Shown: positions 41,485-49,768 of the stretch, piece after piece
How positions within the stretch are numbered: position 1 is the stretch's first letter
Layout of the letters: every line of letters begins with the position of its first letter
Assembly: GCF_965279675.1 (NCBI RefSeq)
Contig: NZ_CBDIIJ010000002.1
Span: 2,046,001-2,110,000, forward strand
Direction: 5' to 3'
Length of the DNA stretch: 64,000 bases
Source of the DNA: Mucisphaera sp965279675
GTDB taxonomy: Bacteria; Planctomycetota; Phycisphaerae; Phycisphaerales; Phycisphaeraceae
Program-made: the position numbers and the translations under genes
The notes under the pieces: model-generated
The model's input: the letters and a program-made list of their open reading frames with translations, nothing else
Databases searched by the model: none
What the model was told of the DNA's origin: nothing

Positions 41485-42519
41485 TTATGACGCCGTGTCG
41501 TCCCGGTGCTTGTCTTCCTCGCCGGCAATCGAGGACCGCATGTCGGTATCCGCCTGGATGTTCCGCAGCTTGTAGTAGTCCATGATCCCCAGATTCCCGC
41601 TCCGGAACGCATCGGCAATCGCCTGCGGGATCTGCGCCTCGGCCAGAACCACCTTCGCCCGGTTGGCCTCGATGCCCGCCTTGTTCTCCTGCTCGGTCGC
41701 CACGGCCATCGCACGCTTCTTCTCGGCCTCGGCCTGGAAACGCCGCTTGTCCGCCTCGGCCTGATCCGCCTGCAGCTTCGCGCCGATGTTCTCACCAACA
41801 TCAATATCAGCGATATCGATCGACAGAATCTCAAACGCCGTACCCGCATCCAGCCCCTTGCTCAGCACCGTCTTCGAGATCTGGTCCGGGTTCTCGAGCA
41901 CGGCTTTGTGCGAGTCCGCCGAACCGATCGTCGTTACGATGCCCTCACCCACGCGAGCGATGATCGTCTCCTCCGTCGCACCACCGATCAACCGCGCGAG
42001 ATTGGCCCGCACGGTCACCCGAGCCTTGGCCTTGAGCTGAATGCCATCCTGCGCCACCGCATCGATCGTCGACTTCCCCGCCGCAGGGTTCGGACAATCG
42101 ATCACCTTCGGATTCACCGAGGTCTGAACCGCTTCGAGAATGTCGCGACCCGCCAGGTCGATCGCGCAGGCCTTGTCCCAGGGAAGCTCAATGTTGGCAC
42201 GGTCCGCCGCAATCAGCGCCCGAACCACACGGGGCACATCACCCCGCGCCAGGTAATGCGTTTCCAGTTGATTCGTCGAAACGTCCAGACCCGCCTTCTT
42301 CGCCATGATCCGGCTGTTCACCACCACCGTCGGGTTCACCTTCCGGAAGGTCATCCCGATGATGTCTGTGAACCGCACGTAGGCACCCGACAAAGACGCC
42401 TGCAACCACAGATTGAAGTAACGCAGCACAAACCCGCCGATCACGATGAGTACGAGAACGACGAGAACAATGATGATCCCGACAACGATCTGTGTTCCGC
42501 TCTGAGCAAACTGCAGCAT
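41485..42519 (-). CDS. floA: Flotillin-like protein FloA
   Basis: 344-residue membrane scaffold that organises detergent-resistant membrane domains. A single N-terminal helix (QIVVGIIIVLVVLVLIVIGGFVLRYFNLW) is followed by the SPFH-like domain (ASLSGAYVRFTDIIGMTFRK, VDTEDFLT-unrelated but with typical VNPTVVVNSRIMAKKAGLDV), and an Ala/Glu/Lys-rich coiled coil (AEADKRRFQAEAEKKRAMAVATEQENKAGIEA). The C-terminus PQAIADAFRSGNLGIMDYYKLRNIQADT is diagnostic of FloA/YqfA. It is convergent with the MnmE-like gene, with 12 bases between stops. Confidence 0.93.
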   Translation of the reverse strand: MLQFAQSGTQIVVGIIIVLVVLVLIVIGGFVLRYFNLWLQASLSGAYVRFTDIIGMTFRKVNPTVVVNSRIMAKKAGLDVSTNQLETHYLARGDVPRVVRALIAADRANIELPWDKACAIDLAGRDILEAVQTSVNPKVIDCPNPAAGKSTIDAVAQDGIQLKAKARVTVRANLARLIGGATEETIIARVGEGIVTTIGSADSHKAVLENPDQISKTVLSKGLDAGTAFEILSIDIADIDVGENIGAKLQADQAEADKRRFQAEAEKKRAMAVATEQENKAGIEANRAKVVLAEAQIPQAIADAFRSGNLGIMDYYKLRNIQADTDMRSSIAGEEDKHRDDTAS

Positions 42520-42660
42520 GTGAAAGCCCCAAGAACCGGGTGAACCGGGCCAATTGCCCGTTAGACCGCATCATAAGCCTTTCCCGCCCGCTCGGCACGC
42601 CAACCCCTCATAACCCCTTATACTCACGCCTCTCACCAAACAATAGCCGAGGAAGAGCTC

Positions 42661-43776
42661 ATGCGTATCGTCGTCACCGGTCAGGTCGGAATGGAGAAAA
42701 AAGCCTACCTTGAAGCCGCCGCGAAACTCGCCGGCGAGCGCGGCGAAACCATCGATCTTTACCACGTCGGCGACCGCATGTACGCCGAAGCCCCCGACGT
42801 CAAGCCCGGCCGCATCCTCGACCTCCCCATCTCACGCCTCCACTCTCTCCGCCGGTCCGCGATGAAAGACATCATCAGCGAGTCGGCCAACCAGCCCAAC
42901 ATCATCGTCAACAGCCACGCCACCTTCCGCTGGCGCCACGGACTCTTCCCCGCCTTCGACTTCGACCAGCTCCGCCTCCTCAAGCCCGACATCCTCGTCT
43001 GCCTCGTCGACAACATCGAGGTCGTCCACCACCGCCTCCACAATGAGCACACCCTCGACGCCACCCTCAAGGACCTCATGGTCTGGCGGGAAGAAGAAAT
43101 CATGGCCACCGAGCTCGCCGCTCAGGCCCTCGGACCCCAGACACTCTTCTGCATCGTCGCCCGCGGCCGCGAGAACGAAACCCTCGAAGGCATGGTCCGA
43201 CTCACCTGCCGCGAAGGCATGAAACGCGTCTACCCCTCCTTCCCCATGACCCACGTCGTCGGACTCCCCGAAGTCCAGAAAGAAATCGACGGCTTCCGCG
43301 AGGAACTCGCCAAACACTTCATTACCTTCGACCCGGGCGACGTCGACGAAAAACTCCTCCTCGACAACGCCGTCGAAGCCGCCAAAGCCGGCCAGGACTT
43401 CATCGACGCCGTCATCTACAAAAACGGCCACCGCGAAACCTTCCCCGTCCCCGTCCGCCAGATCCTCGACATCGCCGGCGACATCGACGGCCAGATCTAC
43501 ATGCGCGACTTCAAGCTGATCGACCAGTCCGACATGATCGTCTCCCTCGTCCCCGAACTCCCAGGCGGCATGCCCGGCCTCTCCTCAGGCGTCGAACGCG
43601 AACTCCAGCACGCCTTCGAACACGGCAAGGAAGTCTACGTCGTCTGGAAACCCGCCAAAAACCCCAGCCCCTTCATCACCGAAACCGCCACCAAAGTCTT
43701 CCGCTCCACCACCGAAGCCCTCAAACACTTCGAAGCCGAAGGCATGTTCGTCCAACACAACCTCTTCGGCGTCTAA
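42661..43776 (+). CDS. AdkA-like kinase fold fused to a deoxyribosyltransferase-like domain
   Basis: 371-residue protein conserved in style with archaeal adenylate kinase: MRIVVTGQVGMEKKAYLEAAA has a degenerate P-loop (GxxGMEKK instead of GxxGxGKS/T). Segments such as NIIVNSHATFRWRHGLFPAFDF and KPDILVCLVDNIEVVHHRL follow the kinase pattern. From about residue 285 a second domain (DQSDMIVSLVPELPGGMPGLSSGVERELQHAFEHGKEVYVVW) resembles nucleoside 2-deoxyribosyltransferase-like folds, in which a Glu acts in catalysis. The function is unknown; nucleotide sensing or salvage is possible. GAGGAAGAG precedes the ATG. The C-terminal stop overlaps the convergent HxlR gene by four bases. Confidence 0.6.
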   Translation: MRIVVTGQVGMEKKAYLEAAAKLAGERGETIDLYHVGDRMYAEAPDVKPGRILDLPISRLHSLRRSAMKDIISESANQPNIIVNSHATFRWRHGLFPAFDFDQLRLLKPDILVCLVDNIEVVHHRLHNEHTLDATLKDLMVWREEEIMATELAAQALGPQTLFCIVARGRENETLEGMVRLTCREGMKRVYPSFPMTHVVGLPEVQKEIDGFREELAKHFITFDPGDVDEKLLLDNAVEAAKAGQDFIDAVIYKNGHRETFPVPVRQILDIAGDIDGQIYMRDFKLIDQSDMIVSLVPELPGGMPGLSSGVERELQHAFEHGKEVYVVWKPAKNPSPFITETATKVFRSTTEALKHFEAEGMFVQHNLFGV

Positions 43777-44120
43777 CCACCCGACCCCATCTCTTTCTCG
43801 GCGCTCTCCTCCGACAGCTCCGCCTCGAGCACACTTACTTCGTCAATCACCCGCCGAAACCGCTGGCCGAAAGCCGTCAGCCGGTACTCAACCCGAGGCG
43901 GCACCTCCGGGTACACCTCACGCTCCACCACCCCGAAACGCTCGAACTTCCGCAGACGCTCGTTGAGCACCTTGGTCGAGATCCCCACACACGATCGCTG
44001 CAACGCACTCGGCCGGGACGGCCCATCGGTTAACGCGCCAAGCACCGCCAAAGACCACTTGCACCCCAGCACATTCTCCAACATGACCGAAACCGAGATT
44101 TTTTTAGCATTTTCTTCCAC
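43773..44120 (-). CDS. HxlR-family winged-helix regulator
   Basis: 115-residue HxlR-type repressor or activator. ENVLGCKWSLAVLGALTDGPSRPSALQRS is the family N-terminal helix set with its conserved Cys, KVLNERLRKFERFGVVEREVYPEVPPRVEYRLT is the recognition helix and wing, and a C-terminal helix mediates dimer formation. The Cys residues (GCKW, RSCVG) could sense thiol stress, as in HypR. The start is probably GTG at 44120, with GAGG eight bases upstream; a TTG at 44126 is too close to that site. It is divergent from a small CPVC thioredoxin-like gene, and two similar ten-base sites flank the interval. Confidence 0.85.
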   Translation of the reverse strand: MEENAKKISVSVMLENVLGCKWSLAVLGALTDGPSRPSALQRSCVGISTKVLNERLRKFERFGVVEREVYPEVPPRVEYRLTAFGQRFRRVIDEVSVLEAELSEESAEKEMGSGG

Positions 44121-44139
44121 AGACAACGCCTCAATTTAG

Positions 44140-44149
44140 ACCACTTGGT
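44140..44149. promoter_or_regulatory. Candidate regulator site 1 (near the HxlR gene)
   Basis: ACCACTTGGT, a near-palindrome whose core CCACTTGG matches the second site at 44214-44223 except for one central base. It lies 19 bases before the HxlR start. Confidence 0.4.
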
Positions 44150-44213
44150 AACCATCCAACCCAGGCATCACCTCTTGTCATCCTAGAACACCACGCAAGT
44201 ATCTCTTTCGTTG

Positions 44214-44223
44214 GCCACGTGGT
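44214..44223. promoter_or_regulatory. Candidate regulator site 2 (near the thioredoxin-like gene)
   Basis: GCCACGTGGT, containing the perfect palindrome CCACGTGG. With 44140-44149 it fits the consensus RCCACKTGGT. The two sites are 64 bases apart in the divergent region, one beside each gene. Confidence 0.4.
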
Positions 44224-44255
44224 CGACATGTCACACCCAACCAAGGAGATTCGTA

Positions 44256-44489
44256 ATGTCTAAAGCCGTTTTCTTCCACGCCGGTTGCCCCGTCTGTGTT
44301 GCCGCCGAGCAGAACGTCGCCGGTGCGCTCGATCCCGGAAAATACGAGGTTGAGATCGTCCACCTCGGCGAGAACAAGGACCGAATGGCCGAAGCCGAGG
44401 CCGCTGGCGTTAAATCCGTTCCCGCTCTGGTCCTCGATGGCTTTGCCTATCACATCAACCATGGAGCTGATCTGACAGACCTCAAGTGA
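44256..44489 (+). CDS. Small thioredoxin/glutaredoxin-fold protein with CPVC motif
   Basis: 77-residue protein. MSKAVFFHAGCPVCVAAEQ places the CxxC redox pair after the first strand, and VKSVPALVLDG supplies the cis-Pro loop of thioredoxin-fold proteins. The domain is short, like a glutaredoxin. It would act as a cytosolic thiol-disulfide carrier. AAGGAGA precedes the ATG at 44256 with good spacing; the frame is open further upstream but without a site. It is divergent from an HxlR regulator that probably controls it. Confidence 0.82.
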   Translation: MSKAVFFHAGCPVCVAAEQNVAGALDPGKYEVEIVHLGENKDRMAEAEAAGVKSVPALVLDGFAYHINHGADLTDLK

Positions 44490-44494
44490 ACCCT

Positions 44495-44530
44495 CGAACC
44501 CCAGGGTCAACGCCCTTGGGTTCGTTTCTT
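44495..44530 (+). terminator. Imperfect terminator after the thioredoxin-like gene
   Basis: Stem CGAACCC/GGGTTCG plus CAGGG/CCCTT with one mismatch and a six-base loop (44495-44524), then TTTCTT. Confidence 0.65.
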
Positions 44531-44593
44531 AGCTCGCTTTACGAGTGCTAGCCGGTAGGCACATAGAGAAGAACACACCGCCGACCGCACGAA

Positions 44594-44626
44594 CAAAAAA
44601 ACCCCGACCCAAAGGGCCGGGGTTTT
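44594..44626 (-). terminator. Rho-independent terminator after a PEP-CTERM gene
   Basis: Minus-strand hairpin AACCCC-GG-CCC with its complement (arms about 44600-44610 and 44614-44624, one mismatch), followed by a T tract on the minus strand. Confidence 0.8.
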
Positions 44627-44648
44627 GATTCAATCAATTCAGTAGGTC

Positions 44649-45416
44649 TTAACGACGACGAAGCATCGCCAGACCCGCAAGGCCCATCAGAGCCGCCGAG
44701 GCAGGCTCAGGCACCACGGCCTTGAAGTTGAAGCTCGCACGGGCATTGAACTCACCGGGCACAGCCGTCGGCGAGATGGTGCCGGTGCCGGTGAAGTTGC
44801 CAAGGGCACCCAGGATCGGATCGTTCAGCGGCAGGCCAGCCGGGGCGATGTTCAGGTCGGGCAGAGCCGCCAGGTCACCGTTCGGCAGGATAAACAGCGA
44901 GTAGGAACCACCCGAAGCCGTGTCAAGGATGCCGTAGGCCGCACCGTTGCTGATGCCGGCACCGCCACCCCAGATCGGGCTGTTGAAGCCGCCGGAACCC
45001 GTGAGACCGGCAACCGACCGAACACCATCGGCACGGTCATCGGTGTAGATCTCGAATACGGCCGAGTTGGTCGAGATGAGCATCCCCACCGGATCGTTGA
45101 TGTCCAGCGTGTAGCGACCGAACACTTCCACGTCGGTCAGCGAAAGGTCAACCTCATCGATGAACGAACCGTTGGCATCCGCCACGGTGATCGTCTCAAT
45201 GGTGAAGATACCTTCGATCACCTCGCCCAGAATGTTGTCATTTACAACGGTCGAGACGCTGAGGTCGTTGAAGTCAAACTGAACCTGAACACCAGACAGG
45301 TTGTTGTCGGCGACAAGGTCAATCAGGATGTCGTTGAGGACATCGGCGCTCGCAGAGCCGGCAAAGCCAACACCGGAGAGGCCAGCGGCGATCGCAAAAG
45401 TCGTGACGTGCTTCAT
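44649..45416 (-). CDS. PEP-CTERM sorted secreted protein
   Basis: 255-residue secreted protein. Signal peptide: MKHVTTFAIAAGLSGVGFAGSASA. C-terminal sorting signal: VVPEP, SAALMGLAGLAML, RRR. The mature part is acidic, beta-rich and homologous to the next gene (45775-46560): LIDLVADNNLSG with FDFNDLSVST, then VIEGIFTIETITV and EVDLSLTDVEVFGRYTL. Later the pair share RADGVRSVAGLTGS and NSPIWGGG. GGGAGA precedes the ATG at 45416. It has its own terminator. The function is unknown; it is presumably a surface or matrix protein. Confidence 0.88.
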   Translation of the reverse strand: MKHVTTFAIAAGLSGVGFAGSASADVLNDILIDLVADNNLSGVQVQFDFNDLSVSTVVNDNILGEVIEGIFTIETITVADANGSFIDEVDLSLTDVEVFGRYTLDINDPVGMLISTNSAVFEIYTDDRADGVRSVAGLTGSGGFNSPIWGGGAGISNGAAYGILDTASGGSYSLFILPNGDLAALPDLNIAPAGLPLNDPILGALGNFTGTGTISPTAVPGEFNARASFNFKAVVPEPASAALMGLAGLAMLRRR

Positions 45417-45716
45417 TTCAAATCTCCCTGTATGCATGAATTGGGTACCACCGAAACATTATTGTGCCGACTGCCCACCCCACCGTCAAGCACCCGAACA
45501 CCCGAAATTAACCCGCACCTCGGCTTCCGGGCCGAGGAGCCCACCCCGCGTCTTAATGCCCGAGACACACGTTCGAATCCCTGAAACGAACAGCATTCAT
45601 TCGCGACTGACGCGACCCGCACCGTCAATAAACACACCTCCCATCGATAACAGAGACCCGCCTAAACCGGCCACGATTCTCACACGACACCCGACTCACT
45701 CAACTCAGCCCTGACA
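45417..45716. other. Intergenic region between two PEP-CTERM genes
   Basis: About 300 bases without a convincing gene, upstream of the PEP-CTERM gene at 44649-45416. It should hold its promoter; no clear -10/-35 pair or operator was recognised. The terminator of the next gene begins at 45717. Confidence 0.55.
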
Positions 45717-45750
45717 CAAAAAAGCCTCGACCCCTGCGGGCCGAGGCTCT
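45717..45750 (-). terminator. Rho-independent terminator after a PEP-CTERM gene
   Basis: Minus-strand stem AGCCTCG/CGAGGCT with additional G-C pairing in the loop, followed by six T on the minus strand. Confidence 0.82.
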
Positions 45751-45774
45751 TCAAGAACGTCTAGAGAATCGGCT

Positions 45775-46560
45775 TCAGACCGATCGCGGACGCTTCATCG
45801 CCAGCAGCACGCCCAGAGCCACCAGAGCCGCCGAGGCTGGCTCAGGCACCACGTTGGCCGCAAAGCTGAAACTCGCCCGGTTGTTGAACTCGCCAGCCAC
45901 CGCCGTCGGTGAAACCGTCCCCGTCCCCGAGACCGGTCCCGATGCATTGAGGGAAGGATCGTTCAACGGCAGACCCACCGTCGCCACGTCCAGCATCGGC
46001 AGCACCGCCAGATCGCCATTGGGCAGCACAAACAGGTCGTACGTCCCGCCCAAACTTAGATCCAGCATCCCGAACATCGAGCCATTCGCAATCCCGCCAC
46101 CTCCGCCCCAGATCGGACTGTTGTAACCCATCGAACCTGTGAGACCCGCCACCGAACGCACGCCGTCCGCACGATCATCCTCAAAAATCTCAAAGGTCGC
46201 GCTCGACATCGAGATCAGCGGCAGTGCCGCCGAACCAACCTCCAGCCGGAATCGACCAAACACCTCGATGTCCGTCATTGACAGATCGATCTCATCCACA
46301 AACGAACCCATATCGTTCACCAGCGAGATCGTCTCGATCGTGAAGATGCCCTCGACGATATCCCCGGGTGCCGCTGGAGCCGCACCGCTGAGAAACGTCG
46401 AAATACTCAGGTCATTCAGATCAAAACGCACATCCGTTCCGATCAGACCGTTGTCATCCACCAGTTCGATCAGCGCATCCTTGAGCATCGCTCCTTGAGC
46501 GAAACCAGCACCACCAAGGCCAACGGCCAAAGCCGCAGCCAAACCCTGACGTATCAACAT
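45775..46560 (-). CDS. PEP-CTERM sorted secreted protein, paralogue of the 44649 gene
   Basis: 261-residue secreted protein. Signal peptide LIRQGLAAALAVGLGGAGFAQG. The sorting signal is variant: VVPEP and the hydrophobic helix SAALVALGVLLAM are present, but the basic end reads KRPRSV rather than RRR. The mature domain aligns along its length with the gene at 44649-45416: LIELVDDNGLIGTDVRFDLNDLSIST, IVEGIFTIETISLV, EIDLSMTDIEVFGRF and NSPIWGGGGGIANG. GAGGAGGAG precedes the ATG at 46560. Tandem duplication is the likely origin. Each copy has a separate terminator. Confidence 0.87.
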   Translation of the reverse strand: MLIRQGLAAALAVGLGGAGFAQGAMLKDALIELVDDNGLIGTDVRFDLNDLSISTFLSGAAPAAPGDIVEGIFTIETISLVNDMGSFVDEIDLSMTDIEVFGRFRLEVGSAALPLISMSSATFEIFEDDRADGVRSVAGLTGSMGYNSPIWGGGGGIANGSMFGMLDLSLGGTYDLFVLPNGDLAVLPMLDVATVGLPLNDPSLNASGPVSGTGTVSPTAVAGEFNNRASFSFAANVVPEPASAALVALGVLLAMKRPRSV

Positions 46561-46785
46561 CACAAACTCCTCCTCTAGGGGTTGTTCTCCATCCCCAAAT
46601 TGACTCTCTGCCTCCGGAAACGGATCGGACCACACACAACCCGCAGGCGTGCGTGCCTCTCCACGCCAAACATACACCGGATCCAACCCCCGGCAACAAA
46701 ATAGGCGAAAGACAGGAAAGAACCCGACCAGAGAGAGTAGGCAAGGCTCCGCAACTCCGCCGCCATCTACCGACTCGGCAAGGTC

Positions 46786-47025
46786 TTACGAAGACTCACC
46801 CTTCAGAACGCACAACGTTAAAAATCCACCCGTCGTCACCAGTGACCCCACCAGAATCACCACCAGCGCAATCATCGGCGGCAAAAACAGCAAGCCCCCA
46901 ACGATCAGAAAAGCATCAATCACCAGCATCCCCGCAACCGCTGCCCAACCCTCCCACCGCACCGGTGGACCCCAACCCAACCCGTTCTTCTTCCTCGGAA
47001 ACCAGTAATCCGGTCGCTCACCCAT
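46786..47025 (-). CDS. Small membrane protein
   Basis: 79-residue protein. The N-terminus GERPDYWFPRKKNGLGWGPPVRWEGW is a pattern seen in small conserved membrane proteins (aromatic and Gly-rich, ending in WxGW), followed by two hydrophobic helices: AAVAGMLVIDAFLIVGGLLF and MIALVVILVGSLVTTGGFLTL. Start ATG at 47025 is chosen to match that N-terminus; it overlaps the end of pabB by eight bases. The function is unknown. It is probably in the pabB transcript. Confidence 0.72.
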   Translation of the reverse strand: MGERPDYWFPRKKNGLGWGPPVRWEGWAAVAGMLVIDAFLIVGGLLFLPPMIALVVILVGSLVTTGGFLTLCVLKGESS

Positions 47026-48301
47026 CAGCTCGAATCCCTCCAGCCTCTGCCAGCGAAGGAGCCAGCCCACCACACCCCCGAATCGCTTCCCACAAAGCAG
47101 CCGCCTTCAACAGCGTCTCCCGCCACTCCGCCGCCGGTTCCGAATCCGCCACGATCCCACCACCGACGCCATACCGGATCCGTCCCGCATCCCTCTCCCG
47201 ATCCTTCGTGATCGCCGCCGTCCGGATCCCCACGTTCCAGCAGGCTCGATCCCCCTCAAACCAGCCGATCGACCCGCAATACGGCCCCCGCCACGCCGGC
47301 TCCAACCGATCAATCAGCTTCATCGCCTCCACCTTCGGCGCCCCCGTGATCGACCCGCCAGGCGACGCCAGCCGCAAGGCCTCCACCCAGTCCACACCGC
47401 CCCGAAGCTCGGCTGTCACCGTCGCCACACCATGCGTCACCGTCGGATGCTCCTCCGCGTGCCGAGCCTCCTCGACCCGCACCGTCCCGATCGTCGCCGA
47501 CCGACCCAGATCGTTGCGCAGCACATCCACAATCATGTGCAGCTCCGCCGCATCCTTGCTCGAAGCCAACAGCCCATCCGCCTCCCCCACGCCCGACGTC
47601 CCCTTGATCGGTCGCGTTGTCATACGCCGGCCCTCGAACGACAAAAACAACTCAGGCGACACCGTCGCCAACACCCTCTCCGGCTCATCCGAGCCGCCCA
47701 ACAACGCGATCAGCCCCCCGTACCACGCCGGCGAAACCCCAGCCAGCGCACCATAGAAAGACGCAGCACACCCCGAGAACGAACCCTCCAACGCATACGT
47801 CAGATTCGCCTGAAACAGATCCCCACGACGAATCGCCGCCACCACATCATCCACCCCTGACTGATACCGCTCTTCATCAACCGTCGGACGCAGTCCTTCA
47901 ATCCTCCAGCCACCCGCCGGCACCCTGGCCGCCTCCCCGCGCCCCGCTGGCTCCCAGCACGCCCGGTCCAGCCGCTGAACCTGAAGCAACGGCCACCCCA
48001 GCGTGTCCCGCCCCACGTCCAACGCCGCCTCCAAAGAACGCCCCGCCTCATAACCCACATAACCTGCCCAGACCCCCCCGGAATCTCTCGCAAAACGCAA
48101 CACCTCGAACGGCTCAGCCACCGCTCGCGTAGCCAGTACCGAGCCTTCGGCCGACAACCGCTCCCCCACAAACCCGCCCCCAGCCACCGCCCAGACACGC
48201 CAGGCCTCACAAGCCCAACCCCGAAGCGAGCCACGAGCCCATCGCTCATGAAAACGACCCGAATGCAACCAGGTCAGGCGCTCTGAAACGGGACTATCCA
48301 T
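47018..48301 (-). CDS. pabB: Aminodeoxychorismate synthase component I
   Basis: Converts chorismate and ammonia to 4-amino-4-deoxychorismate for folate synthesis. The C-terminal chorismate-binding domain has RPIKGT, with the Lys that distinguishes PabB from anthranilate synthase, then DLGRSATIGTVRVEE, SPGGSITGAPKVEAMKLIDRLEP and RYGVGGGIVADSEPAAEW. The segment GVDDVVAAIRRGDLFQANLTY is also typical. About 427 residues from the ATG at 48301. The partner glutaminase (PabA) and lyase (PabC) are not in the window. It is followed by a small membrane protein gene. Confidence 0.94.
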   Translation of the reverse strand: MDSPVSERLTWLHSGRFHERWARGSLRGWACEAWRVWAVAGGGFVGERLSAEGSVLATRAVAEPFEVLRFARDSGGVWAGYVGYEAGRSLEAALDVGRDTLGWPLLQVQRLDRACWEPAGRGEAARVPAGGWRIEGLRPTVDEERYQSGVDDVVAAIRRGDLFQANLTYALEGSFSGCAASFYGALAGVSPAWYGGLIALLGGSDEPERVLATVSPELFLSFEGRRMTTRPIKGTSGVGEADGLLASSKDAAELHMIVDVLRNDLGRSATIGTVRVEEARHAEEHPTVTHGVATVTAELRGGVDWVEALRLASPGGSITGAPKVEAMKLIDRLEPAWRGPYCGSIGWFEGDRACWNVGIRTAAITKDRERDAGRIRYGVGGGIVADSEPAAEWRETLLKAAALWEAIRGCGGLAPSLAEAGGIRADG

Positions 48302-48375
48302 CCCCACAGTCTAGGACCTGCCCCAAACCCGGCTTCAACCCGATCCGATAACAACCGATATCAACCGAAAGCTAC

Positions 48376-49026
48376 ATGACACCCATCAAGGCCATCAGCC
48401 CACCGAGCCCACGCCACGCCGACCCCATCGAGGCCCTGCCTCTCAAAGGCATCCGCATCGTCGCCATCGGTGCCAGCACCGGAGCCCCCGAAGGCCTCCG
48501 CCAGATCCTCACCCAACTCCCCGCCGATCTGAGTGTCCCCATCCTCGTCGCTCAGCACATGCCCCCGAACTTCACCGAAACCTTCGCCCTCTCCCTTGCC
48601 AACGAATCACCCCTCGCCGTCCACCACGCCGAATCCGGCATGCCGGTCTTCCCAGGCGTCGTCTACATCGGACAAGGCCACAAGCACATGAGCCTCTGGA
48701 AGCCCGACGGCAAAACCCCCAAACTCAGAATCTCCGAGAAGCCCCTCGAGAAAATCTACCGACCCTCCGCCGATGTCCTCTTCGCCTCCGCCAACGAGGT
48801 CCACCCCGGCCGCGTCCTCGCCATCGTGATGTCAGGCATCGGCAACGACGGGCTCGAAGGCGCTACCCAGGTCCACCAGGCCGGCGGCGTCGTCGTCACC
48901 CAGAGCCAGGAAACCTGCGCCGTCTACGGCATGCCCAAATCCTGCGATCAGGCCGGCGTCAGCCACGCACAACTGGGACCCGAACAGATCCGACGCCTGC
49001 TTCTGAGATTCTCAAACCCGCTCTGA
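48376..49026 (+). CDS. CheB-type methylesterase domain without a receiver
   Basis: 216-residue protein that consists of the CheB catalytic domain only. The Ser-His-Asp triad is visible: Ser34 in IGASTGAPEG, His61 in AQHMPP, and Asp158 in MSGIGNDG. Other CheB features are FTETFALSLA, VYIGQGHKHMSL and QSQETCAVYGMPKSC. CheB normally has an N-terminal receiver; none is present, nor are other chemotaxis genes. It may deamidate or demethylate receptors encoded elsewhere, or act in a signal system of the Frz or CheB/CheR-fusion type. The start is ATG at 48376. It is divergent from pabB, with 74 bases between them. Confidence 0.87.
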   Translation: MTPIKAISPPSPRHADPIEALPLKGIRIVAIGASTGAPEGLRQILTQLPADLSVPILVAQHMPPNFTETFALSLANESPLAVHHAESGMPVFPGVVYIGQGHKHMSLWKPDGKTPKLRISEKPLEKIYRPSADVLFASANEVHPGRVLAIVMSGIGNDGLEGATQVHQAGGVVVTQSQETCAVYGMPKSCDQAGVSHAQLGPEQIRRLLLRFSNPL

Positions 49027-49060
49027 CCCAACGCCAAATCCCCGCCGTTATCATGCCCGC

Positions 49061-49768
49061 ATGGCAGATACAGGCGAAGCAACCCCCCAGCCCAACCAAC
49101 CCACCCGATCAGCCGGCAGCACCTGGAAGATCCTGCTCGCAGCGATCCTCGTGATCGCAGCCGGCGTCCTGCTCTGGGAAGAAGTCCTCGAAGACCGCAT
49201 CGTTGCCAAACGCCTCGGCGAAGTCGTCCCCGGCGAGGTCTACCGCTCCGGCCAGATCTCCCCTTACCTCATCGAAGACGTCCTCCGCAACAAACAGATC
49301 GACGTCGTCATCGACTTCACCGGCATCCCCGACTCAGGCATGACCCCCGAACAGCAGGCCGAAGCCCAGGCGATCGCCAAACTCGGCATCGAAGGACACC
49401 GCTTCCCGCTCGCAGGCGACGGCACCGGCAACATCGAGAGCTACGTCTCCGCCCTCACCGTCCTCCATCAGGCCAGGATCGACGAAAAACAGGTCCTCAT
49501 GCACTGCGCCGCCGGCAGCCAGCGAACCGGCGCCGCCACCGGCTTCTACCGACTCCTCTTCGAAGACTGGATGCCCGACCAGGTCATCGAAGAAATGAAA
49601 AGCTACGACTGGCACCCCACCAAGGACGCCATCCTCATCGACTACATGAACCAGCACATGGCCACCCTCGTCGCCAGACTCGCCGAAGAAGGCGTCCTCC
49701 TCCGCATCCCCGAAACCCTCCCGGTCATGCCAGGCGGCATCCAACTCGCCGACGGAACAGCCGATTGA
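49061..49768 (+). CDS. Membrane-anchored dual-specificity phosphatase-like protein
   Basis: 235-residue protein. A cytoplasmic Pro/Ser-rich leader precedes one helix (ILLAAILVIAAGVLLWEEVL). The catalytic P-loop is HCAAGSQRTGAA, a CX5R site with Cys149 and Arg155; the general acid may be an Asp in LAGDGTGN. GEVVPGEVYRSGQISPYLIEDVL is the DSP-like N-terminal segment found in many bacterial tyrosine-phosphatase-like proteins. The catalytic domain is likely periplasmic. Its TGA overlaps the TTG start of the downstream GT39 gene, so they are co-translated. Substrates may be phospholipids or glycan phosphates as well as proteins. Confidence 0.83.
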   Translation: MADTGEATPQPNQPTRSAGSTWKILLAAILVIAAGVLLWEEVLEDRIVAKRLGEVVPGEVYRSGQISPYLIEDVLRNKQIDVVIDFTGIPDSGMTPEQQAEAQAIAKLGIEGHRFPLAGDGTGNIESYVSALTVLHQARIDEKQVLMHCAAGSQRTGAATGFYRLLFEDWMPDQVIEEMKSYDWHPTKDAILIDYMNQHMATLVARLAEEGVLLRIPETLPVMPGGIQLADGTAD

